A DNA stretch of 64,000 nt from UBA8389 sp942493385 (lineage in GTDB: Bacteria; Bacteroidota; Bacteroidia; Bacteroidales; UBA1402): contig OW818699.1 in the NCBI GenBank assembly GCA_942493385.1, positions 3,596,001-3,660,000 on the forward strand. The letters are read 5' to 3'. This document shows, piece by piece, positions 53,000 through 63,000 of this stretch; position 1 is the first letter of the stretch, and the number at the start of each line of letters is the position of its first letter. Position numbers and translations under genes: made by a program. The notes under the pieces are model-generated. The model made no database searches. It had not been told where the DNA came from and saw only the letters and a program-made list of their open reading frames with translations.

Positions 53000-55900
53000 C
53001 CTAACCGGCCCAATCAATCCCGAATTAATCCTCCCGATGTATTGAGACGGAGTAGAAAGGTAATGATTGCCAAGCGTATTGTAAACCAACACTTCCACAA
53101 GGTTCTCACCCATTTTCAGTTTCCCAGTCAAATCAAATTTCCAAGGCGATGACGCTTTTGCACCTACCGACGTGCCGTTTACGAACACTTCGGCAGAAGC
53201 CACCACACTGCCCAAATCCAGCTCAACCTTTTGAGATTTGACCTGCTCGGCATTCAGCACTATTTTTTTACGGTACCACATGCCACCAGAGTACCTTCTC
53301 AGCGAGGCTTTATCCTTTAAGTCGCCCACTAGAATAATACCCTTACCACATTCGAAAACAATGGGTTCGGGAATGGCTGCTCCGCCATATAAACCAGCTT
53401 TCTGTTCCAAACGGACAGCTACGGTGGTCGAGGCAAGGGTTCTCTTCGGAAAATCGATTTTCCAAACAGGAAGGTTCTTATCGGCAAATCGACCCGGCTG
53501 CAATAGACCAGTTTGACAGTTCATTTTTTGGCTGGAAACCCATACTTCAGGCTTCGAGTAAGCGGTTATGAACATGGATTTGGCACCTGGAGGCGCTTCA
53601 AAACGATACCACCCATACACCTTGTATTGTTTGGGCATGCAATCAAACGGAAGCACTTCAGGATTCAAATACCAATCGGTTGCCAAAGACACTGGCTTTT
53701 CAAAATGCTTTTCGGTAGTTTGCTGTTCAAAAACCACATAACCACGCCCAGTACCATTGTATTTCAATAAGACGGCATTGGAACCTGCCTTCAAATTTAC
53801 AAGTGTGCTTGTTGACCCTTGAACTTGCTTGTTTACCCAACATGTCACAGGCAGTTTGCCATTCTTTTTGATTTGGACCTGCTGTTCGGAGGGTGAAACA
53901 ACCGTTGAAAACAAATAATACATCGAACCTTCAACCTCCGCATTGAGTGGATAGGTTGGTGCATGTTTGCGTGATTTATCAATTTTTCCAAAGGAAAATA
54001 AATCATTGTTTACTTCGCCTTTCAAGCCGTGATAGCCCTGATGTCCAGCATCCCCTTTCAGACCCCAACGCCAGGAAAATTCATAGGGTTCCCAATAGTA
54101 CTTCTTACCGTTCAATTCGATGGGAATAATTGGGTCAAACGCCTTATATTCTTTCAATTTGGCTTCAAACGCCAACGAATCGATGTTGGAAGGCAATGGC
54201 CCCAGTTTCCAAAATTGAGGGCCAAAGGAGACTTGCGTTTCCTTCCATTTCAGTTCACTCAAAAAGCGTTCCCCACCTTTCGGATTCTTGGTCGGTTTAT
54301 TTTTGATAAGCTCCTCTGCAAAATCCATCGTTGCAACTTCAACGCCCACCATTCCCTTATAAACAGGCAAGCTGTAGTCACCGAACGTATTGTCCAAAGT
54401 CGGTTTCAACTCAAACTCCCAGTCGCCGTCCAACGTAAGTGTTTCTGTTTTCTCTGCCGAAACCTTTTTTGCCTCCACTTCTGCTTTGCCAGGGCTGAAA
54501 ACAATCAATTGAGGCTCATTCTTTTCGAGCGGAAGTGAAATCGTCGTGCCCTTATCCGAAACAGCAGAAACCGAAAGCGATTTAACACCGCCAGTATAGG
54601 GGTCCCAAAGTTCCACTTTTCCCAGTGTTCTGAAAAAGCACGATGTGCCTTTGGGCAAACCATACACGAAATACAAATCGCGGTCACCCACTTTTCGGTG
54701 AAGAATATTGGAAGGCAAATCTCCGGAAAGCACCTTGAAATCGGGTTGAATCAAACCTTCAATCAAGCTCTGGACCTTCTGTAGATCGCTGACGAAAATG
54801 CCAGTTCCGCCAGCAGGACTTTTCTGTGAATACACTTTTGCAGGATCCTGCTGTTCGGCGAAAGTCGTTCCAAACATCTCACTGATCATCGCCTGCAGTT
54901 TCGGGTCATCCCCACCAATTCGGTCACTCGCCTCAGGCAACGCACCCACTGCCAACACAATACCACCGGAACGATAAAATTCAAGCGCTTTTTCGATGGT
55001 GGAATACCGCACTGCAGCCATGGCAGGCAAAATCAAAATTTTGTAAACTTCTCCGCTTACATTCAATTCTTTGTTCTGAATTTGACAACGATCCAACGAC
55101 TCAAAATCCATGAAGTCGAAATCAATTCCAGCCGGATAAAGGTTTCGGGCAATCTTAAAAGCAATGTCTTTTGATTCCTTTCCTTTCAAATTCGCTTCCG
55201 AAGGCGCCACCGGATAGATCATGGCTACATCACAGCGATGATGCCCCTGCGAAAGTACATAGCTCAATCGCTCGGAACATTTCAAGAAGTCGGCCATGTT
55301 TTCCCAATACGGTTGGCGCCAGTGGTTGTCCGGCGCTGCCCATTCCCACATGCTGCCCTTGGTTGTGTAATACAAGCCGTGAAGACTCAGCAAATTGTGC
55401 CCCATGGCAAAATTGACAAACGTCGCATCGGCTACTTCTTCACTGCTCGTACCCCAACCACTGCCGTAAAAACCTTCCAGCCAAGTGCGTGGGCGTTCAT
55501 ACAGGTGTGTGATGGAACTGGCCACCTTATTTTTGATGATGTCACGCCCCAAACCGGGCTGATCGTTTCCAGGACCAGACATCCAACGTTGTGTCCTGAA
55601 ATAATCGCCGAACTCAACCACATCGGCGCCACGACCACCGTGGTCACAGCCAAACAACATGCCACGGTCGGTGTGCCAATTGTACAACGGTTTAAAAAAG
55701 CATTCTTCGGAAAGGCTCACCATCACATCGTTGTAATCAAGCCTGATTTTGTAGGAACGAGGGCCCAAATCGGCAAAAAGGCTGGGAAGTTCGGGCAATA
55801 CATCGTAGCCTTTACGCTTTTTGAATTCAGTGGCAAACCGATCGTTCCAGAGAAATCCACGAATACCAAACTGAAGTTCGTCCGAAAAAAAGAAATTCAA

Positions 55901-56695
55901 CCCCTTGCCGGCTTCTCCTGGGCAATGGTCTTCGAAGCGCTGGTAGAACTTTTCGATGGTTTTGGGGCCACTGAGCGGATTCATCGGGTCAAACGAAGTT
56001 TTCACCGTTGTGTAATAAATCGCAATGACTTTCCAGTTCCCGGATGGAGCCGTCCAATTCAGTTCCGAATTTTGCATGAAAGGCTTTAAGTCTATCTTGC
56101 CAGAAGACAGCAACTTACCGTTTTCAATCGAATAGGCGGCAACATAGACGAGTTCAGCCGGCAAGGATGTTTTATACACCTGACCACCAGCCACATCCAC
56201 TTGTTTCGCCAACAGTTTCGAACCGTTCAGCTTCGGATTTTCTTGAAGCATCTCATCCACAAACCAACCTTGGCCGGCTGCACCCAGCGTATAATCGCTC
56301 AAACTGACCGACATGTCCCTTTTCTTGGCTTCTTTAACAAACCATTGAAACAGTTCCCACCATTGAGCACTGAATAAAGCGGGTTTGCTCGGATACGTCA
56401 GCCCATAGGAGGCACCGCCCTTGTCGGTGTGACAATAATTGATTTGAAGACCAGTGATGCTCTTATCCTTTAACTGATCAAGCTGTGAGGTGATGCGTTC
56501 TTTGGTCAGGGTATCACCCAACCACCAGTAAAACGAAACCTCTCCGTATCCTTTTGGAGGCGTTACAAAACCAGGTAAAACATCGAGGTTCGCTGATCGG
56601 TCGGGGAAACCAGGTGGAAGATCCGATTTTTTTTGTCCCAACACCGAAAATGAAACCACACAACAAATTAATAGGACTAAATAATTGAATTTCAT
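52976..56695 (-). CDS. GH106-like alpha-L-rhamnosidase
   Basis: 1239 residues with a signal peptide (YLVLLICCVVSFSVLGQ). The N-terminal barrel begins GEVSFYWWLGDTLTKERITSQL, close to the GH106 pattern YWWL-n-TKEGI. Further family-like segments are GLQINYCHTDKGG, FFFSDELQFG (acidic residue), and YERPRTWLEGFYGSGWGTSSEE with another Glu. The middle has a Rossmann-like stretch (YKILILPAMAAVRYSTIEKAL). The C-terminus has GH2-like jelly-roll segments (LDLGSVVASAEVFVNGTSVG, LVEVLVYNTLGNHY). GH106 enzymes remove rhamnose from rhamnogalacturonan and other glycans. It follows the fucosidase gene by 4 bp on the same strand. The family is confident at the level of similarity but the exact linkage is unknown. 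Confidence 0.82.
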   Translation of the reverse strand: MKFNYLVLLICCVVSFSVLGQKKSDLPPGFPDRSANLDVLPGFVTPPKGYGEVSFYWWLGDTLTKERITSQLDQLKDKSITGLQINYCHTDKGGASYGLTYPSKPALFSAQWWELFQWFVKEAKKRDMSVSLSDYTLGAAGQGWFVDEMLQENPKLNGSKLLAKQVDVAGGQVYKTSLPAELVYVAAYSIENGKLLSSGKIDLKPFMQNSELNWTAPSGNWKVIAIYYTTVKTSFDPMNPLSGPKTIEKFYQRFEDHCPGEAGKGLNFFFSDELQFGIRGFLWNDRFATEFKKRKGYDVLPELPSLFADLGPRSYKIRLDYNDVMVSLSEECFFKPLYNWHTDRGMLFGCDHGGRGADVVEFGDYFRTQRWMSGPGNDQPGLGRDIIKNKVASSITHLYERPRTWLEGFYGSGWGTSSEEVADATFVNFAMGHNLLSLHGLYYTTKGSMWEWAAPDNHWRQPYWENMADFLKCSERLSYVLSQGHHRCDVAMIYPVAPSEANLKGKESKDIAFKIARNLYPAGIDFDFMDFESLDRCQIQNKELNVSGEVYKILILPAMAAVRYSTIEKALEFYRSGGIVLAVGALPEASDRIGGDDPKLQAMISEMFGTTFAEQQDPAKVYSQKSPAGGTGIFVSDLQKVQSLIEGLIQPDFKVLSGDLPSNILHRKVGDRDLYFVYGLPKGTSCFFRTLGKVELWDPYTGGVKSLSVSAVSDKGTTISLPLEKNEPQLIVFSPGKAEVEAKKVSAEKTETLTLDGDWEFELKPTLDNTFGDYSLPVYKGMVGVEVATMDFAEELIKNKPTKNPKGGERFLSELKWKETQVSFGPQFWKLGPLPSNIDSLAFEAKLKEYKAFDPIIPIELNGKKYYWEPYEFSWRWGLKGDAGHQGYHGLKGEVNNDLFSFGKIDKSRKHAPTYPLNAEVEGSMYYLFSTVVSPSEQQVQIKKNGKLPVTCWVNKQVQGSTSTLVNLKAGSNAVLLKYNGTGRGYVVFEQQTTEKHFEKPVSLATDWYLNPEVLPFDCMPKQYKVYGWYRFEAPPGAKSMFITAYSKPEVWVSSQKMNCQTGLLQPGRFADKNLPVWKIDFPKRTLASTTVAVRLEQKAGLYGGAAIPEPIVFECGKGIILVGDLKDKASLRRYSGGMWYRKKIVLNAEQVKSQKVELDLGSVVASAEVFVNGTSVGAKASSPWKFDLTGKLKMGENLVEVLVYNTLGNHYLSTPSQYIGRINSGLIGPVRLVIREPI

Positions 56696-56699
56696 TATA

Positions 56700-58397
56700 T
56701 TATTCTGCTCTAAAAAGTATCAGTTCATTAATGGCAGGAGCCTCTTTTGCGTTCTGCACCTCCAATTTGAATTTCTGGGCGGTAACCGGAGTAAACGATA
56801 TGGTCAATCCAGTGCCCTGCGAAACGATGTCTTTGAGCACAGGAACCCATGCCTTTCCATCAAAATAGGACAGTTTCATTAGTTGCCTTATACCACTCCA
56901 AGGATGCCAAGGTTCAACCAGCGACAAACACTGAATGCTGGCTGCTGAACCCAAATCAATCTCGAGTACGACCGATTTTTCACTTTTGACCGCTTGCCAT
57001 TTATTTTTAGGGTCACCGTCGGTCACATTTCCAGCTGGATTGCCTTCACTTGCTGAAGTGGCCGTCACTTTTGCGCCTTGGGAAGGAATGCCCTGAACAA
57101 CTGGTTTTCCTTCGAACTCGACTGCAACGACCGAAGAAATTGGGTCTGGCGCATAGGCTGGAAGCTGAATGATCGATTTATCCTTACCCACAGCCACTTT
57201 TAACTTGGTCTTGGCATCCACTAGCAAATAGGCTTTGGTGATCTTGTTGGAAAAAGGCAGCACCAACTTGCCATCCTTGGGCCAATTGAACACCTGCAAA
57301 TACAATTTCTGACCTTTTTGAGTGGCGCGACCCCACGAAAGAAATGGAAAGGGACTTGCCTGGGTTCCATAGATGGATTCACCGTTCGTATTCAGCCAAG
57401 CACCAATTTCACGCAGATTCTGCTGGCAGACTTCCGGAATGACTCCATAGGCGTTTGGTCCGACATTCAATAAGAAGTTACCACCTTTGCTCACAATGTC
57501 AATGAGTTTCTGCAACAAGTCGGTGGTGCTTTTCCAGCGGTCGTCCCAAGCATTGTAGCCCCAGTTACCGTTCATAGTCATGCATACTTCCCAGTTGCGA
57601 CCGGGAAAACCGGTTGCCGGAACAAATTGCTCTGGCGTTTCCAAATCGCCACCCATGTCAGCTCCCAACCGGTTGTTGGTAATGATGTTCGGATAGGGCT
57701 TCAACAAATCGGCCAATCGTTGGGTCATCGCTTTGGTCATGTTGGTTGGCGTATCCCACCACAAAACAGCCACATCGCCATAGTTGGCCAATATTTCCTT
57801 TACTTGCGGAATGGCTATTTCATCGATGTACTTGTTCATATCCGCAATATGGGTCGAATCCCACTCCACATTGCCTGAAATGGCACCACCGGGATGGTAC
57901 CAATCCTGAGCCTGCGAATAATAAAAACCCAGTTTCATGCCTTCCTTGCGACAAGCATCAGCCAGTTCTTTGAGAATATCCCGTTTGAAAGGGGTAGCGT
58001 CCACAATGTTGTACGGATCGGCTTTGGAGCCGAACATCGCGAACCCATCGTGGTGCTTGGAGGTAATCACGATGTACTTCTGACCGGCGTCCTTGGCCAA
58101 TTTTACCCATTCTACCGCATTGAATTTGGTCGGATTGAACTGTTTGGCCAAAGCAGCATAATCGGCTCTTGGAATTTTGGCCGAAAGCATGATCCATTCG
58201 CCATAACCCGTATTGTTGCCCCATTTTCCGGCAGGAACCGAATACAATCCCCAATGAATGAACATGCCAAATTTGGCATCTTTCCACCATTGCATTCTGA
58301 GATCGTTTTGACTGGAAGTGGATGTTCCGTCACCGTTTTGGGCAAATGACACGACAGTCGTGAACAAGCCCAGACAAAAAAGAAGCATTTTTTTCAT
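56700..58397 (-). CDS. GH29 alpha-L-fucosidase with a C-terminal F5/8-type (CBM32) domain
   Basis: 565 residues from the ATG at 58397, giving the signal peptide MKKMLLFCLGLFTTVVSFAQ. The barrel has MQWWKDAKFGMFIHWGLYSVPAG, YIVITSKHHDGFAMF and VAVLWWDTPTNM, where the nucleophile Asp is expected, and GGNFLLNVGPNAYG, typical of GH29. About residues 430-565 form a discoidin-like sandwich (NPAGNVTDGDPKNKWQAV, VVLEIDLGSAASIQCLSL). The enzyme removes terminal fucose, present in rhamnogalacturonan side chains and xyloglucan. It heads a two-gene operon with GH106, 4 bp downstream. Confidence 0.93.
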   Translation of the reverse strand: MKKMLLFCLGLFTTVVSFAQNGDGTSTSSQNDLRMQWWKDAKFGMFIHWGLYSVPAGKWGNNTGYGEWIMLSAKIPRADYAALAKQFNPTKFNAVEWVKLAKDAGQKYIVITSKHHDGFAMFGSKADPYNIVDATPFKRDILKELADACRKEGMKLGFYYSQAQDWYHPGGAISGNVEWDSTHIADMNKYIDEIAIPQVKEILANYGDVAVLWWDTPTNMTKAMTQRLADLLKPYPNIITNNRLGADMGGDLETPEQFVPATGFPGRNWEVCMTMNGNWGYNAWDDRWKSTTDLLQKLIDIVSKGGNFLLNVGPNAYGVIPEVCQQNLREIGAWLNTNGESIYGTQASPFPFLSWGRATQKGQKLYLQVFNWPKDGKLVLPFSNKITKAYLLVDAKTKLKVAVGKDKSIIQLPAYAPDPISSVVAVEFEGKPVVQGIPSQGAKVTATSASEGNPAGNVTDGDPKNKWQAVKSEKSVVLEIDLGSAASIQCLSLVEPWHPWSGIRQLMKLSYFDGKAWVPVLKDIVSQGTGLTISFTPVTAQKFKLEVQNAKEAPAINELILFRAE

Positions 58398-58739
58398 GTA
58401 TCCAAGGTATTTGATCGTGATAAATTGCAAAGAAAGGAACGTCAATGTACGTTTGCGAAGATAGGAAACTCCCTAGCAATTTATTTCAAATTAATATTTT
58501 CTTTGTTGTTACAGCAGCAAAATTTTACAAACGAAAAATAATAATATTTTGAATCCAAAAAATTGAACCCGAAAAAGGAAATACCATCCTTCAAGAAGAG
58601 TTGGAAAAAGAAGTCCATACGTAGAAATGAAGATAAGATGTTCGTCAAAATCCGGTGAAAATATCCGAAATCTAAACATCCTTATTTTTGCCCATCCCAT
58701 TTCGTTTGACGATATTTGTCTCAGCCAAAATCGTACACC
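58398..58739. other. 342-bp divergent intergenic region between GH29 and rmuC
   Basis: No coding region is visible. It is AT-rich. The minus strand has a -7-like TATCTTCG (58463-58456) that could serve the fucosidase. The plus strand has TATTTTTG (58683-58690) for rmuC. No strong inverted repeat or repeat array was seen. Confidence 0.6.
58683..58690 (+). promoter_or_regulatory. Candidate -7 element of rmuC-addA
   Basis: TATTTTTG matches TAnnTTTG exactly, 49 bp before the rmuC ATG. No clear -33 TTTG is present. Confidence 0.45.
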
Positions 58740-60083
58740 ATGGAAATCCTTCTACTCATCCTCGTTTCATTCACTTTTATAACGCTCTTGTTGCAGTTGT
58801 TCAACAAGAAAAAGACCGAAGCTCCAGAAACTGAAAAACTTCGTGAAGACTTAGCCAAACTGGAACCCGCTGTTCGGGAAGAACTTAAGACTGGGCGTGA
58901 GGAAACCAATACCAGGCTGAAGGAAAACCGGGAAGAGCTTGCATCTGGTATGAACAAACAGCGCGAGGAACTCACCGCCCAACTCACCAAACAGCGGGAA
59001 GAGCTGGCTCAGTTCCGGGCCGAACTGGCCAAAGCCCAAGCCGATTTCCGCAAAGAGATTTCCGACAACCAAAAGGATTTGGCCGCCAACATGGAGCGCA
59101 AGCAGGAAAACCTCCTGCAAAGCACCGAAAAGCGCCTAGAAGAAATGCGCGCCACGGTCGATGAAAAACTGCAGAAAACCTTGAACGAACGCATAAGCCA
59201 ATCCTTCCAACTCGTAAGCAAGCAACTTGAAAGCGTTCAGAACGGTCTAGGTGAAATGAAAAACCTAGCCACTGACGTCAGTGGTTTGAAAAAAGTCTTG
59301 AGCAACGTCAAAGTTCGCGGCACCTTCGGCGAAGTCCAACTCGGCGCCCTACTCGAACAAATGCTTTCGCCCGAACAATACGACTCGAATGTCCGAACCA
59401 AACGCAGCAGCAGCGATGTGGTGGAATACGCCATCAAGCTGCCTGGCAAGGACAACAACGACGCACCCGTTTACCTGCCCATCGACGCCAAATTCCCAAA
59501 AGACGCCTACGAGCAGTTCTCCGATGCCTGCGAAAACGCCGATGCACCTTTGATGGCGAGCACTTCCAAGCAATTGGAAGCAACCATCAAAAAAATGGCC
59601 AAGGACATCCACGACAAATACATCGACCCACCCTATACCACCGATTTTGCCATTTTATTCCTGCCCTTCGAAAGCATTTATGCCGAAATCATCCGAAGGA
59701 CCGAGTTGATGGAATTCCTGCAACGCGAATACAAAGTCATCGTGACCGGCCCCACCACGCTGGGTGCCATCATGAATAGCCTGCAGATGGGTTTCAAAAC
59801 CCTGGCCATCCAGAAACGGAGCAGCGAAGTTTGGCAAGTGCTCGGAGCTGTCAAGACCGAGTTCAGCAAGTTCGGAACCTTGCTCGATAAAGTGCATAAC
59901 AACTTGCAGCAAGCCGGAAACAACCTCGACCAAATCCGTGGCACACGCACCAAAGTCATTACCAGAAAGTTGCGCGAGGTGGAAAGCTTGCCAGCCGACC
60001 AATCCGCCCTGATTCTGCCAATGATCGGGCTCGATGATTTATCCGACGACGAGACTGAAACCGAACCCGAATCCGAGGAATAA
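58740..60083 (+). CDS. rmuC: DNA recombination protein RmuC
   Basis: 447 residues from the ATG at 58740; a TTG eight codons earlier is possible but would precede the membrane helix with a polar tail. An N-terminal membrane segment (ILLLILVSFTFITLLLQLF) is followed by a long charged coiled coil (about 30-170, many E, K, R, Q) and the RmuC domain (KVRGTFGEVQLGALLEQML, YLPIDAKFPKDAYEQF, AILFLPFESIYAE). RmuC proteins limit inversion or recombination at short repeats and are related to restriction-endonuclease folds. The acidic C-terminal tail (DDLSDDETETEPESEE) is likely disordered. The next gene, a recombination helicase, starts 3 bp later. Confidence 0.93.
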   Translation: MEILLLILVSFTFITLLLQLFNKKKTEAPETEKLREDLAKLEPAVREELKTGREETNTRLKENREELASGMNKQREELTAQLTKQREELAQFRAELAKAQADFRKEISDNQKDLAANMERKQENLLQSTEKRLEEMRATVDEKLQKTLNERISQSFQLVSKQLESVQNGLGEMKNLATDVSGLKKVLSNVKVRGTFGEVQLGALLEQMLSPEQYDSNVRTKRSSSDVVEYAIKLPGKDNNDAPVYLPIDAKFPKDAYEQFSDACENADAPLMASTSKQLEATIKKMAKDIHDKYIDPPYTTDFAILFLPFESIYAEIIRRTELMEFLQREYKVIVTGPTTLGAIMNSLQMGFKTLAIQKRSSEVWQVLGAVKTEFSKFGTLLDKVHNNLQQAGNNLDQIRGTRTKVITRKLREVESLPADQSALILPMIGLDDLSDDETETEPESEE

Positions 60084-60086
60084 ACC

Positions 60087-63000
60087 ATGCCCCAACTCAC
60101 CGTCTACAAAGCGTCCGCCGGATCCGGGAAAACTTGGCGCCTTACCGTGGAGTACCTCAAGCTCCTGGTGGCCAATCCCGAATCGTACCGCAGCATCTTG
60201 GCAGTCACCTTCACCAACAAGGCTACGGCCGAGATGAAGGAACGGGTGCTGAACGCGTTGTACGAGCTGATGCACATTGACTCGACGGCAACGCCTGAAG
60301 GCATGACTGAAGCGGTTTGCAACGAACTAAAAATCGCCCCCGCCCTGGCCAAAAGCCGAGCCACCCAAGCCATCGGCTGCCTGCTCCACGACTACGGCCG
60401 GTTCCGAATCGAAACCATCGACAGCTTTTTCCAATCTGTACTCCGCAACCTCGCCCGCGAACTGGGCTTGGGTGCCTGGCTCAACATCGAACTCAACAAC
60501 GACGCCGTGCTGAGCGATGCGGTGGACGCGCTCATCGACAAGGCAAGCAACGACCCCGAGCTGCTCAGTTGGATGACCGATTACATGGAAGAGCAGCTTC
60601 AAGAAGGCAAAACATGGAAAATCGACGGCGTACTTAAACGATTCGGCCACACCATCTTTAAAGAATATTTCAAGGAAAAGGAAAAGGCGCTGAATGCAAA
60701 ACTCAGCAACAAAGGTTTCCTCAAGGCCTATAAAAAACAACTCAAGGAAGTCGAAAAAGCAGGACTGGATCGATTGGAATTGGCTGCTGACGAATTCTTT
60801 ACGATACTGGACGACAATGTCTTGTTGATCGAAGACATCAGCAGAGGGAAGATTGGCCCCTGTTCCTACTTCCTAAAACTGAAAAGTGGAGACTGCAGCG
60901 ACGGCATCATCAATTCGTATGTGAGGGCTGGTATGGAAGACCCTGCCGGTTGGAGCACCAAAACCAGCAAATTGAAGGCCCAGATCACCATGCTGGCTGC
61001 TGAAAAGCTGATTCCACTTATCGAGGAAACAGAAATGGTACGAAAGGACTTATACCCTCAAATCGTTTCCGCCCGCTTAGCCAGAAAGCACCTCAACCAA
61101 GTCGGCCTACTCACCGACATAGCAGCCGAAGTTCGCGAGCAAAACCGCGAGAACAACCGATTCCTGCTTTCGGACACCAACGCCTTGCTCAAAAGCTTGC
61201 TGGACAGCGCCGACGCTTCTTTCGTCTATGAAAAAACAGGTACCGAACTGAACCACATCCTGTTCGACGAGTTTCAAGACACCTCCCGCATGCAGTGGGA
61301 CACCTTCAAGCCACTGTTGGCAGAAGGCCTGGCGAACGGACACGACAGCCTCATCGTGGGCGACGAGAAGCAATCCATCTACCGCTGGCGCAACGGCGAC
61401 TGGCGAATCCTTGGCACCATAGCCAAAGAAATGCGACCAGCCATCGTGGAGGAAAAAAAGCTCGACAGCAATTGGCGCAGCGAACGCAACATCATCGATT
61501 TCAACAACGCCTTGTTCACGAAATTGGAGCAGGAAATCAACAAAACGCATCTGGAAACGTTTGGTGAGGAAAGCGCTGAACTCACCAACGCCTATTCCGA
61601 CGTGATCCAACAATCGGCAAAAAAAGACGTCGAAGGATTGGTGGACATCACCTTTATCAATGCCAAGAACGAAGGCGTTTACAAACCCATGGTTCTAAGC
61701 AAGATGATCCAAAAAGTCGAAGCGCTTCAGCGTGCAGGCATCCGCCCCGACCAAATCGCCATCCTCATTCGTGCCAACAAATTCATCCCAGAAATCGGCG
61801 AATACTTTGCTGAGTACAAAGCCAGCGGGCAACACGATCCCAGCCTCTGCTACGACGTGGTTTCGGACGATGCTTTCTTGTTGAGTGCCTCCCGCTCGGT
61901 GCAGATTCTCATCGATGCGCTAAGCCTTCTTTATGACCCGCTGAACCCAATACCGCAGGCACTCCTCAAATTGGATTACCTCACCGACGTGAAGGTTCTA
62001 TCCACCGAATTGCACCCGCTTTTCAAACAAACAGAAAAGCCAAAAGCGTACCAAACCAATACCGTTTACAAGAAAACGTACCAAGATTCCAATCCGGAAA
62101 ACCCAGTATTGCCAAAAGATTTCCTAAACCGCTTCGAAGCCCTGCAACGCCTTCCGCTCTATGAACTGGTGGAAGAACTCTATCGCCTCTTCGAACTGGA
62201 AAAAATACCGGCTCAAGACAGCTACCTGCATTGCTTCATGGACAAGCTCAGCGAATACCTACTCCATTCCCCCTCCGACCTCGGCTCCTTCCTCAAACAC
62301 TGGGAGGAACAGATGTCTGGGATCAGCATTCCAGCGGGTTCAGCCGTGAACGGCATCCGAATCTTGTCCATCCACAAGGCCAAAGGGTTGGAATTCCACA
62401 CCGTTCTGATACCGTTCTGCGATTGGAAACTACTGAATGCCAAGCCGTTTCAAGTCTGGTGTCCGCCCACACAGGAACCGTTCAGCCAACTCGACCTGCT
62501 GCCCATCGACTTCAACAAAGACATGGCGGTCTCCATTTTCAAGAAGGAACACAACGAAGAAACCCTGCAACTTTGGGTGGATGCGCTCAACTTACTCTAT
62601 GTCGCCTTCACCCGTGCCAAGCACAATCTGTATGTTTTTTGCCGCGGCAACGACGACGTGAAAAACTACAAGGGGGCCAGCACCATCGCCAACCTGATGC
62701 AGGATACGCTGAAAAATGGGCTGGTTGACGGCAATTATACCGAATCAAGCGCAACGCCTGCTGAAACAGAAGTCGATGAGACCAATTCCGAAGCCGTAGT
62801 GAATTCTACTAATGCCGACCAGAACTCAACTAATTCCGACGAAGCCACTTCCGAATCCACCTTCACCTTCGGAACCTTCAGCCTCGGCTTCGAAGAAACG
62901 GCCGACAAACCCACTTCCGTCCTCCGCGAAAAAGGCACCGATCTGGCCCTGCCCTTCCGCAGCTTCGCCCACAAGACCCGCTTCCGCCAATCGAACCGTT

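Noticed and set aside
55238..56089. Open frame of about 283 codons antisense to the GH106 gene
   Set aside because: It is a shadow of the real coding strand; no signal peptide or domain is visible.
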